This document shows positions 29,601-37,881 of a DNA stretch of 64,000 bases, piece by piece. Location of the stretch: the NCBI GenBank assembly GCA_017443025.1, contig JAFSPG010000016.1, positions 186,001-250,000 of the forward strand, read 5' to 3'. Source of the DNA: Bacteroidales bacterium (GTDB lineage: Bacteria; Bacteroidota; Bacteroidia; Bacteroidales; UBA932). The first letter of the stretch is position 1. Every line of letters starts with the position of its first letter. A program made the translations under genes and the position numbers. The notes under the pieces are model-generated. The model was not told the DNA's origin, searched no databases, and worked only from the letters and a program-made list of their open reading frames with translations.

Positions 29601-29732
29601 ACCAAATACAACGGCTTTGATCCTGATGTATCGTCAAAAGTCGAGGATCAGGAATCTGTAATCAGAAGGGCGGATATCGGAGCATATCCAAGGCCTCGCA
29701 AGATAATTGCCACAATCCAACTTAAATTCTAA
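26634..29732 (+). CDS. SusC/RagA-family TonB-linked outer-membrane receptor
   Basis: A 1032-residue TonB-dependent transporter that imports oligosaccharides across the outer membrane with its SusD partner. After the signal peptide (ending LHAQ) is a carboxypeptidase-D-like domain (about 25-105). A TonB-box-like EAVVIGFGEQKRSDLTGSV precedes the plug with RGTRSITAGNEPLIVVDGV. A long beta-barrel follows and ends with a C-terminal aromatic-rich strand (ATIQLKF). The susD gene follows after 6 nt. It opens the long operon of this locus. Confidence 0.96.
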   Translation: MSILKKLLLIPVLALLPAVMPLHAQVSVPVTGTVLDETGKALPGATVSVEGASAIAVSGADGKFAINVPGEESVLLVDFLGYKQAKIKVGKLRRFEIKLEEDTTYLDEAVVIGFGEQKRSDLTGSVATINMKDVENAPTLAIDQALQGRVAGADIVSVSGDPTEGTSIRIRGTRSITAGNEPLIVVDGVMNAVHDLSDLNAEDIESISILKDASSTAIYGAQGANGVIIVTTKAGSPTKSKANVTATIKLGFSQLARSLDLMNAMEFATYNNDRIDFAKSSDGLVYPAKPSYPEKYSNPAALGKGTDWLDAITRVAPYQQYGLSVSGNNKQTNYFASISHANDQGIVKDSGNQRTTARITIGHRFNSWLKLTYTGNFLYRLANNNKANIGGTGVWSGAVYISPVLDTTSEINDLYNYGQGAPFNNPLITIKQSENYRKSFSNTHSLDLELTPLKGLLIKSHNTFYKYDTHLYKYLPGTLPVRRLAGTGGEVQRQDGNIAQFNSDNTVTWKKDLKKVHHLDLMAGMSVYYKEYEYQSVVGKGMLVDDLKWNDLSAIGDKDNYSLSSYEQTTKKMSFMGRFNYNYKKRYYVTFTGRVDGSSNFAANHKWGFFPSAAVKWNISNEPWVKRTRIFQDLSLRMSAGRTGNDAITPYKSLQQLSSSTSGYLIGDGQATYYYPSRLDSPNLTWEKTDLYNIALDMSILKGRLKMTAEAYYSSTKDLLLDVQKAQQTGYSKYTQNLGKTTNKGVELTISSKNIIGRKFSWTTDFTISHNKQMVENIGGESEVVAMKDQKGYMIYGYKAGYPLNALWGFQYGGVWHNAQEIADNDITHQYVDYYAKPYKCGRPKYVDQNHDGILDNQDITYLGNSDPKIYGGLQNNFHIYGFDLSVFLQYSLGGKIYNYSEFYMAGTYCSNQYRYMLNSWHPYRNPDSNYPAAGASGSSMLPSDFMIHDASYVRLKTVSISYQFDMRKVSKLIKSLSVGVSADNLFIWTKYNGFDPDVSSKVEDQESVIRRADIGAYPRPRKIIATIQLKF

Positions 29733-29738
29733 GGGCCT

Positions 29739-31292
29739 ATGAAAAAGACAATGATAATCACAATGCTGGCCTATGTAGCTGCATCCTGCAACGTTCTTGA
29801 CGAAAATCCGTCTTCTTTCGTAGACCGGAATAATTACTTCAAGACCGAAGCGCAGTGCCGTACCGCGGTTAATTCCTGCTATGAGGGGCTGAAATCCATT
29901 TATTCCACCACGTTGTTTACCCATACAGATGGAACGACTGATTTGGTGATAGTCCCTTCTACGTCGGATGTCAACGCCATACTCGATATTAATCCTTCGC
30001 AGTGCAATATTTCAAAGACTCAGTGGAGCGTTTCTTATAAAGCAATCATGTATTGCAACGCCGCGATTGCGGGTATAGAAAAATCGACGACGGTCGACGA
30101 GAACGTGCGCCGCGACCTTCTGGCAGAAGCCAAGACTATGCGTGCGCTGTGGTATTATAACCTGACTTCCCTTTTTGGCGATGTTCCTTTCTACACAGAT
30201 GACGTTGTTGACCAGCCCACAATGGACAGGATAGCGCATCTTGGCAGGATGGATGCTGTTGCTACTAGGGCTGCTCTCATTAAAGAACTCCAGGCGTGTT
30301 ACAGCTATGAAGGCGGTGAGTACACAGGGGCTCTTAAAGAAATTCGCGCCTGCGAGATACAGGAGAAGGGCAGGGCAGGATGGGCCATGGGCATGATGAT
30401 GATAGGTAAATTGGCCCTGTGGAATGCATATATGGATTCAAATGGTACTGAGGACTGGTTCCAGGTAGCAATCGATGCACTCGAAAAGCTGGTTCCCGTG
30501 TACGGAGAGTTGTCTGCCTATCCTTTATCGGATTTGTATTACAGCGTAAAGGAAACTCCTGAGCGTATTTTTGAAATTCGCCACGCCTACTCGGAAGGAA
30601 CTCTTTCTTATGCAGGTACACTTGCCCAGAACTGTATGCCTTCTTACAAGTCGGATACTCAGTTATATGACGGAGTATCCATCCCATGGCTCGGCACAGA
30701 AGCCAAGGTGGGTACCTGCAACCGTCCTACTTCATATTTCTATTCGGCCCTTCAGCCTGATAACGGTGCTGACCTTCGCGTCGATATCAATCAGGGCCGC
30801 CGTTGGGAGGGTACTCCTTTCGTGTCGGGGATTTCACAGCCCTGGATGGGCCCGAAATTCTGGTGCCCGTATATGAAGACAACCTATGATTCGAACAATT
30901 ATCCTATCCTGCGTTACGCCGATGCGCTTCTTATGCTTGCGGAGTGCTACCTGGAAAAACGGGATAAGGACAATTTTGAAAAGTATCTGAATATGGTTCG
31001 CTCGCGTGCCGGACTTGCTCCTTACAGCGCAGGCAGCTGGTCTCTTGCTACCCAGACATTGAGGGACGAGCGCGCCCGTGAACTTTTCGGTGAGTTCCAA
31101 AGAAAATTCGACCTCGTCCGCTGGGGTATCTGGTTTGACGCCGTCGAGAACTACTGGAAACCTGAGATGGAAAAACGTAACATCCCTACCAAGGAATTGC
31201 CGTGCCATAGATATCTGCCCATACCCAATGAACAGGTAGTAAATTCCGGTTATGCCCTTGACAATAAAGAATACAACAATTATGGCCTGTAA
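29739..31292 (+). CDS. SusD/RagB-family surface lipoprotein
   Basis: A 517-residue glycan-binding partner of the SusC transporter. It carries a lipoprotein signal (MKKTMIITMLAYVAASC) and a helical SusD-type N-terminal half (KAIMYCNAAIAGIE, TMRALWYYNLTSLFGDVPFY). The C-terminal half has YADALLMLAECYLEK and DERARELFGEFQRKFDLVRWG, both characteristic of SusD. It caps the barrel and delivers oligosaccharide. The next lipoprotein gene starts 11 nt before its stop. Confidence 0.96.
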   Translation: MKKTMIITMLAYVAASCNVLDENPSSFVDRNNYFKTEAQCRTAVNSCYEGLKSIYSTTLFTHTDGTTDLVIVPSTSDVNAILDINPSQCNISKTQWSVSYKAIMYCNAAIAGIEKSTTVDENVRRDLLAEAKTMRALWYYNLTSLFGDVPFYTDDVVDQPTMDRIAHLGRMDAVATRAALIKELQACYSYEGGEYTGALKEIRACEIQEKGRAGWAMGMMMIGKLALWNAYMDSNGTEDWFQVAIDALEKLVPVYGELSAYPLSDLYYSVKETPERIFEIRHAYSEGTLSYAGTLAQNCMPSYKSDTQLYDGVSIPWLGTEAKVGTCNRPTSYFYSALQPDNGADLRVDINQGRRWEGTPFVSGISQPWMGPKFWCPYMKTTYDSNNYPILRYADALLMLAECYLEKRDKDNFEKYLNMVRSRAGLAPYSAGSWSLATQTLRDERARELFGEFQRKFDLVRWGIWFDAVENYWKPEMEKRNIPTKELPCHRYLPIPNEQVVNSGYALDNKEYNNYGL

Positions 31293-33642
31293 GATAAAAA
31301 GCATGATATACGCTGCGGCGCTGCTTGTTATCAGCTTCGCCGCCAAGTCCTGTTCGCAGGACTACGAGCTCGACCTGCCTCTGTCATTGAACCGAACGGA
31401 GTTAAGATTCGCCAGTACAGGTGATACTTATTACACGTTGGTTTATTGTAGGGGAGACTGGACCGCTGAATTGGATGAGCCTGCACCTTGGCTTACTATC
31501 TCTCCGTTGAAAGGTAGCGGTAACGCACAGATTAACTTCACCGCAGAAATGAATGGCGGTGTATCTCGAGGAGTTACATTGACAATTAAAAACGGAAATC
31601 TCACGAAGCAACTATACATTTCCCAGGCCGGCGGATTGGATGAAGGGAGTTACGGCTTCGTAAAGCAGTCAGTTGAGGTATTGAGGGCTGCATGTACCAG
31701 TCAGATTCTGGCTGCTACCAATCTTGACGATCTTACAATTTCGCACGTGAAGGATACTGTCGAGTATGCTTCAGGTCTGGAGGAACATTGGTTGAGCGTT
31801 AATCAGGTGTTCAGCGACAAAGTTATTTTCTCGGTAGACGATAATACTACAGGGGAACCTCGTCAGGCTACTGTCAAGCTGACGTTCCCTCTCGCAAAGT
31901 GGGATACTCCGGTAACGGCCTTTTTTGTAGTAAATCAATCATCGGCAGAGCCTGCTCAAATAGATGCCACTATCGCTTCCCTCGAAGGGAATCCTGTTGA
32001 ATGGTCGGATGAAGACAAATTCGTCATTCTTGATTCCGACGGCCATACGATGTATTCAGCCCAGATAGACCCGGTGCATATTTCCGGACAGTCTGCGATA
32101 TTTATTTATAACAGCGAATCTGTTGCGTCCGGTCTTGAGGCCGCAGTTTATCCGGAGGCTTTTATTACTGCCTGTCAAGACGGCAAAGCTACCGTAAAAA
32201 TGCCGGAAAAAGCAGATTTCATTACGTCGCTTGACCGTGCGGCCAGCCTGGGAATAATGGCCGGGACGATATCGGAAGGAGAGGTTGTTCTAAACTCTGC
32301 ATGTATGTTGCTGGAGGTTAATATCAATGGCGCAGGATTATTGAAAGATCTTTCTCTGCTGTTTGATTCTCCGGTATGCGGTGAGGGTACTGTCGATGTC
32401 AGGGTACAGACTCCTGTATTTGTTCCAACAGAAGGGAAGAGCAGTAATCTCCTTTCAGTCAATCTCCCTTCCGAAGGAGTTGTCTTGCCGGCAAGACTTT
32501 ATGTGGCGGTTCCTGCCGGAAACCTGGGCGGAGTTACCGTAAATGCCAATACTACGCAATGGAGCGGAAGCATCCGCGCTGATTCCCAGCCCTCCGGAGA
32601 CCCTCACTCCGTTATTCATACCGAAGAAATTGTGCTCAACATCCCTTCGGCAGCTGAGAATCTGACTGAGGGCGGCAAGTGGGCCAATTGTTACCTGCTC
32701 AATGACCTTTCCGAGAAGATGTACAGCATAGATATCAAGAAGGTTGACGGCAGCGTTCCCGCTAACGACATCACCCGCTGTTCCATTCTGTGGCAGACAA
32801 GTCCAGGAGTTGTAAGCTATCTGAGCATCGATCCTTCTGCCGGAAAGCTTTATTTCCGCAAGAGTCCAGATCTTCCTGGCAATGCGCTTGTCGCAGTATT
32901 GAATGATGCTGGCACAGTACGCTGGAGTTATCATATCTGGGCTCCGGAGTCTGCCGTGAAGGAAGTAGTCTTCGGGCAGTACATCTTTATGGACCGCAAT
33001 GTGGGTGCTGTAGCTGCTGCAGCTGTGGACCATTCAGGAAAATCTATAGGAATGCATTATCAGTGGGGAAGGAAAGATCCATTCCCCGCGATGGAAAGCC
33101 TTGACGGGCCAATGAAGCATGGAAAGGTGTATCCCGATCCGATAAGCTTTATGACTGCACAGAACGGAGTCCCCGCTTCAGTTGCCGCCGAAAATCCTAC
33201 AACATACTATTGGGGCAATGACAATTCCGGCGCGGAGGACTGGATTGATACCCCCGACGACAACCTGTGGAAGTCGGTTCCTACGAATTCGAGCCCTTGT
33301 CCGTATGGATGGGCCGTAGCTTCCAAGGCTGCCTTTGATGAATTTGTTCCAAGGTTGAAAGAGGCTTCTTTCGAGAGCAAAGTCGGTATTGTAATTAACG
33401 ATGACGAAGGAAATTCTGTTCTCTTCCCAGTAAGCGGCCAGTACAGGCGCAAAGTCAATGCTTCCGAAGAATTAGCTTCTTCCTCAGAAGGTTGGATTTG
33501 GAGCAGTACTCCGTACGAGAACGGTAATCTTCACGGGAGCTGGTACCTTCACATCCAGTCTACCGTGAACAACCGCAGAACGGAAAATACATATTCCCAG
33601 CGCCGCTGGGGCAAAAATGTCAGATGTGTCAAAATCAACTAA
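31282..33642 (+). CDS. BACON-domain lipoprotein with C-terminal FISUMP-like domain (SusE/F position)
   Basis: A 786-residue lipoprotein (AAKSC lipobox). Residues 40-140 are a BACON-like domain (WTAELDEPAPWLTISPLKGSG), and a second BACON-like repeat follows. The middle resembles fimbrillin/Mfa-type beta domains. The C-terminal part (about 550-786) has VNRNVGA-like MDRNVGAVAAAA and WGRKDPFPAM, and ends in RRWGKNVRCVKIN, as in FISUMP domains. By position and type it is the surface glycan-binding protein of the operon. ATG 31282 overlaps the susD end and is preferred over the longer opening at 31252, which lacks a signal peptide at the N-terminus. Confidence 0.75.
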   Translation: MACKIKSMIYAAALLVISFAAKSCSQDYELDLPLSLNRTELRFASTGDTYYTLVYCRGDWTAELDEPAPWLTISPLKGSGNAQINFTAEMNGGVSRGVTLTIKNGNLTKQLYISQAGGLDEGSYGFVKQSVEVLRAACTSQILAATNLDDLTISHVKDTVEYASGLEEHWLSVNQVFSDKVIFSVDDNTTGEPRQATVKLTFPLAKWDTPVTAFFVVNQSSAEPAQIDATIASLEGNPVEWSDEDKFVILDSDGHTMYSAQIDPVHISGQSAIFIYNSESVASGLEAAVYPEAFITACQDGKATVKMPEKADFITSLDRAASLGIMAGTISEGEVVLNSACMLLEVNINGAGLLKDLSLLFDSPVCGEGTVDVRVQTPVFVPTEGKSSNLLSVNLPSEGVVLPARLYVAVPAGNLGGVTVNANTTQWSGSIRADSQPSGDPHSVIHTEEIVLNIPSAAENLTEGGKWANCYLLNDLSEKMYSIDIKKVDGSVPANDITRCSILWQTSPGVVSYLSIDPSAGKLYFRKSPDLPGNALVAVLNDAGTVRWSYHIWAPESAVKEVVFGQYIFMDRNVGAVAAAAVDHSGKSIGMHYQWGRKDPFPAMESLDGPMKHGKVYPDPISFMTAQNGVPASVAAENPTTYYWGNDNSGAEDWIDTPDDNLWKSVPTNSSPCPYGWAVASKAAFDEFVPRLKEASFESKVGIVINDDEGNSVLFPVSGQYRRKVNASEELASSSEGWIWSSTPYENGNLHGSWYLHIQSTVNNRRTENTYSQRRWGKNVRCVKIN

Positions 33643-33645
33643 ACC

Positions 33646-35892
33646 ATGAGACTCATTAGATATATGCTTGCCGCTGCGGCAGTGATCGCAGCCTCATGCA
33701 ATAAAGACATCAACGAGCGGACTATCCATGAAGGCTCCGGACTCGGCTTCCCAGAGAAGGTCGTTGACCTTGAAGAAGGGGCCGGCACGGTTCAGGTCGC
33801 GGTTATCTCCACTAGGAATTACGATATTATTTCCGAAGCTTCATGGCTGAGCGTGCCCGCTGCCGGAACAGCCGGACGGGATGGCTTCGCTGTTAAATAC
33901 AACGCCAATAATGGCCTTCCCCGTGCCGCAAGGATAATTGTTTCAATTGAAGCGACCAACCACAAGGATACTCTGACCTTGAGACAGACCGGCGCTATTG
34001 CTCCTGTCTTTGATACGGAATCTCCGGTTCTCAGCCTGAAGGGCTCCGTGGGTGGGCAGGCAATCGTCGCCCTCGACACAAATATCCCTGACGGTGACTT
34101 CAAGATTTCTCATTACTGTTCAGGTGGAGATGATTGGATAAGCAGTGCTTCAATTAAAGACGGCTCCCTTGTATTCGACTACAAGGCAAATCCAGAGCAA
34201 TCGTCAAGAGGCGCCAGCATCACCGTGACATACACCGATGCCTTTGACAAAGTTTATAAGATAGTGTTCCAGGTGGGCCAGATGTCGAGTGAAGATTCAT
34301 TCGGACGGGATTTGACTTTGCCTGAACTCTTCGCTCTGGCTACGGAAGCCGGTTATTACGTAGATGAAGACCTTGTTATCGAAGGTATCGTTGTAAGTGA
34401 CAAGGAAAACGGCAACTGCGGCGACAATACTCAGCTTAGTGCGACTACTATCGACTACAGCGTGTGCCGCAGGACGATATACTTCGAATCGCTCGACGCT
34501 TCCTTCGGTATTATGCTACAAACTCTTACGGATGACGATAACGTTTTCCTTCAGGGCGACCATGTCAAGTTCTCCCTCAACGGAGTAACAGTCTGGAAGC
34601 CGGTATCGATAGACGGTTCTCCTGTTTACTGCTATGTAACAGGTGTAAAAGGCAGCATGGCAGTGTCATGCGAACATCTTGGCAGGGAGGGAATTCCTGT
34701 GAAAGAAAAGTATATCGGATCCCTTACCGACGAGGATATTTTTACTTATGTAACCCTCAAGGACTGCGAACTTCCCGTGCGCAAGGGGTCCCTTACTCCT
34801 GTCAGCGAGAAATTTACATCGGTGGGGGGAGCAGACAAAGTGTCGAAGTTTGCAGTTTTGCTGCATGATATCTGCGGAAAGTCCATGTATATGTACACTA
34901 ATACTACCTGCCCTTACAGGCGGGATGGAAAGGCTCTTCCGGAGGGTAGCGGCAATATGAGCGGAGTCGTTGTAAATGAGCTCTTCACCCGTTTCAGCTA
35001 TATGGACAATTCGTCTTCTGACCAGGAGACCTGGGGAAATATAGGAAGATATCAGCTCCGTCATACTTGTCGGGAAGATTTTGGCATGGCTGAGACGATG
35101 GAGGAGGAGAGCTTCTCGGCCATCCTTTGCGAATGGAAATATATTCTCGCTCAGAATCTGGAACTTTATTATGCTACCGGTGGTGATAAATCTGCTTACT
35201 TTACTTACAGTTTCGTTTATCCCAATTCATACACCGACGGGCGCGCCGGTAAATTACCTATCATCAAGTATCAGGATTTCTCAAGCCTTGGCCCCGTTTC
35301 GCCGGATGACCTTGGCGTGACTCCGACTGAGAATGGCGCTGCATGGGCTACCAATCTTACGGCCCGTAACGGCCTGCCGCAGTATACTACTCTGGTATTC
35401 TCTACGGCCGGCTTACAGGCAAGCAGGATGAGCGTCCAGATTTCATCAATGAACTTCTTCTACTATACTACTCAGAAAATCAACGGTGTTCCAATGTATC
35501 TTGAAGGCCCTCGTTTCTGGTATGTAGAATACTCTCTCGATGGCCAATCATGGACGAAGGCCGGCGCCTATTCGCTCCCTGAATTCTGCCAGATTACTCC
35601 AATGACGCAACTTTGGCAGACTCCTGGATTTAAACCGGTGAATATTGAGTTACCAGCAAAGACCTTGATGGGGCAGGATAAGGTTTACGTGCGCATTATT
35701 CCTGAGAATCAGCTCCGTACGGGTTCTCAGTCGCTGTATCTCGATCCTTCAATTATCTACCCTGCCTCCGGTTCCTTCCCTACAGCCTGGAATTATATCG
35801 GCGTTCGTTATAATACCAAGGATGCTCCTGCTACCGACTTCGGCGGCAACGATGACATTGATCCCATGAATCCTATTGACTATATCTGGTAA
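33646..35892 (+). CDS. BACON/DUF5689 domain surface lipoprotein
   Basis: A 748-residue lipoprotein (AASC lipobox near residue 18). Two BACON-like domains occupy about residues 30-220 (SWLSVPAAGTAGRDGFAVKY). A DUF5689-like OB-fold region (about 225-420, beginning LTLPELFALATEAGYYVDED) follows. A C-terminal beta-rich domain has WYVEYSLDGQSWTKAGAY. The last part resembles carbohydrate-binding discoidin-like folds. It is a likely surface glycan-binding or docking protein; no catalytic motif is visible. It starts 3 nt after the upstream stop. Confidence 0.7.
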   Translation: MRLIRYMLAAAAVIAASCNKDINERTIHEGSGLGFPEKVVDLEEGAGTVQVAVISTRNYDIISEASWLSVPAAGTAGRDGFAVKYNANNGLPRAARIIVSIEATNHKDTLTLRQTGAIAPVFDTESPVLSLKGSVGGQAIVALDTNIPDGDFKISHYCSGGDDWISSASIKDGSLVFDYKANPEQSSRGASITVTYTDAFDKVYKIVFQVGQMSSEDSFGRDLTLPELFALATEAGYYVDEDLVIEGIVVSDKENGNCGDNTQLSATTIDYSVCRRTIYFESLDASFGIMLQTLTDDDNVFLQGDHVKFSLNGVTVWKPVSIDGSPVYCYVTGVKGSMAVSCEHLGREGIPVKEKYIGSLTDEDIFTYVTLKDCELPVRKGSLTPVSEKFTSVGGADKVSKFAVLLHDICGKSMYMYTNTTCPYRRDGKALPEGSGNMSGVVVNELFTRFSYMDNSSSDQETWGNIGRYQLRHTCREDFGMAETMEEESFSAILCEWKYILAQNLELYYATGGDKSAYFTYSFVYPNSYTDGRAGKLPIIKYQDFSSLGPVSPDDLGVTPTENGAAWATNLTARNGLPQYTTLVFSTAGLQASRMSVQISSMNFFYYTTQKINGVPMYLEGPRFWYVEYSLDGQSWTKAGAYSLPEFCQITPMTQLWQTPGFKPVNIELPAKTLMGQDKVYVRIIPENQLRTGSQSLYLDPSIIYPASGSFPTAWNYIGVRYNTKDAPATDFGGNDDIDPMNPIDYIW

Positions 35893-35898
35893 AATATT

Positions 35899-37881
35899 AT
35901 GAAACAGAGTTTTATATATATAATTCTTGCAACTTTCGCTCTTGTTGCAGTTTCTTGCAGCAAGATTCCGGGTCAGGCTCGGAATGAAGGCGAAATGCCA
36001 GTGGCTGAAGAACAGGCTGTAACATTTACGGCTGATATCAATGTTACCAAAACCACATTGGGAAAAGACTGGAGCGTCAGCTGGGTCGAGGGCGACGAAG
36101 TTTCCATCCTTTGGGATGGCGGCCAGACAACTGCTGAAGCTGTTTTGGGCGAGGGAAAGGTCCATTTCAACGCTGTGGTTGATGATGTTGAGGACTACTT
36201 CGCCGTGTATCCCGCAGGTATCGAGGCCTCTGTAAATGATGAAGGAAAGCTTTCTTTTGAAGTTCCTTCCGTTCAAAGTGGAAAATTCGAAGACTGCGCA
36301 ATCATAACGGCCCAGACTACTCGTAAAAGCAAGGATTTCGGCACCTTCAAGAGTGCTGTGTCTTTGATACGCTTCATTATTACTGATGATTCGTACGAAT
36401 ATGTTACCTTCACCGCTGAAGGCATCAATTCTGTAACCATCCCCACGCCTTCGGCCGGAACTCATTTCATAGCTATCCCGGCGGGAGTCACCATCCCCGG
36501 AGTCAATTTCGCTCTTGGCAACAAAGGCGTCTCAAAGAGTTCTACCCCTGTTTCCCTGAATGCAGGAGATGTCCTGTGCATCAATACTCCTCTTGAAGAG
36601 TATATGGAGACTGAGGGCGACTTGTATATTGATGATGTGGCAACGCTTATAACAGTTCTGACTGGCGACGGTTCTGACTTCAACGGGCACGTGATTCACG
36701 TCAAGGCCGGAACTTATGACCTTGGCGCATCTGAAACAGCCTTATCGCTTTCATATGCCTCGCCGGTGACGGTAAATATTTCCGGAGAAGAAGGAACTGT
36801 GTTTACCACCTCTCTCAGCGGCGATAACGGCTGTATCCTTTCGGTCGCATCCAATGCTAACCTTAAACTTGACGGTATTACTTTTACCGGAGCTTCACAT
36901 AACGCAGCCGGTGGAGCCCTCTGCCTTATGGCCGGAAGCCATGAGATCACAAACTGCGTCTTTACCGGCAATGCCTGTACTTCTACGACGAGCGACCGAG
37001 TTGGCGGAGCAATTTATGTGGGGGGAACAGCGTCGGCGGATATCGCCGGTTGTACCTTTACCGGCAATAATGTAAAAATTACAGGAGGTGGAGCCCTTGC
37101 TTTCTTTGCTGCTACTACTTCCCGGGTTGTCGACTGCAAGTTTATTGGAAACAATACCGGTAAAATCGGGAATGGCGGTGCTATACTTCTGAAGAAAGCA
37201 GGTGGAACGCTGTATGTGGTTAACTGTACCTTCGATTCCAATGCATGTTTGACCAACGGCGCCGACATCTTTGCTTCGGCCGGCTCAGCCCTGCTGATGT
37301 ACAACTGTACCGCCGTCAATCCAATGAATATCGGAGGTAACAAGGGTTCCGTACGAGCAAACGTTCCGCTACTTGTAGCCAACTGCTCGATTGCGGTCAA
37401 AGAAACGTCGCAGGCAAACGGCAATGTCGCCTTTAACGTCAACGATGCCGCAAAGAACTTTATGGTCAACAATCTTATTCTTTGTGATTCAGGCTACTCG
37501 ATGAGTTCTGCGTATACAAACTCAAACCCGACCATGAACCGTCCTGTGACGACTTATGGGCATAATGTATATACCCAGGCACCGAGGATTACATTCACAG
37601 TCGTCGGTACGGAAAGCGATATGAGCGGAGTGACAGCTTCGAATATCTGGTCCGGCGACATTGATCTGTCTGATAAGGGGATTCTTGACTGGGATGGACC
37701 TTCTATTCTTGATAGCTTCCAGTGCGCTACTGCGACAGACGTCGAGACCGCCATAAAGGCTTTTGGCTTCGGAGGTCCGGCATTCTTCGAATGGCTAAGC
37801 GACAAGGGTATATTTGAAAAAGATGCATTGGGCAACTCCAGAGGTGAATCCTGGTGGCCGGGAGCATATCAGAAACAATAA
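35899..37881 (+). CDS. Fimbrillin-like/beta-helix surface lipoprotein
   Basis: A 660-residue lipoprotein (AVSC lipobox) with the same order of domains as the protein at 23136. It has a fimbrillin-like N-terminal domain (NVTKTTLGKDWSVSWVEGDE), then from about residue 245 a beta-helix with repeats such as GGALCLMAGSHEITNCVFTG and GGAIYVGGTASADIAGCTFT. It probably displays a long binding surface outside the cell. The stop TAA shares one base with the next gene's ATG (TAATG). Confidence 0.75.
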   Translation: MKQSFIYIILATFALVAVSCSKIPGQARNEGEMPVAEEQAVTFTADINVTKTTLGKDWSVSWVEGDEVSILWDGGQTTAEAVLGEGKVHFNAVVDDVEDYFAVYPAGIEASVNDEGKLSFEVPSVQSGKFEDCAIITAQTTRKSKDFGTFKSAVSLIRFIITDDSYEYVTFTAEGINSVTIPTPSAGTHFIAIPAGVTIPGVNFALGNKGVSKSSTPVSLNAGDVLCINTPLEEYMETEGDLYIDDVATLITVLTGDGSDFNGHVIHVKAGTYDLGASETALSLSYASPVTVNISGEEGTVFTTSLSGDNGCILSVASNANLKLDGITFTGASHNAAGGALCLMAGSHEITNCVFTGNACTSTTSDRVGGAIYVGGTASADIAGCTFTGNNVKITGGGALAFFAATTSRVVDCKFIGNNTGKIGNGGAILLKKAGGTLYVVNCTFDSNACLTNGADIFASAGSALLMYNCTAVNPMNIGGNKGSVRANVPLLVANCSIAVKETSQANGNVAFNVNDAAKNFMVNNLILCDSGYSMSSAYTNSNPTMNRPVTTYGHNVYTQAPRITFTVVGTESDMSGVTASNIWSGDIDLSDKGILDWDGPSILDSFQCATATDVETAIKAFGFGGPAFFEWLSDKGIFEKDALGNSRGESWWPGAYQKQ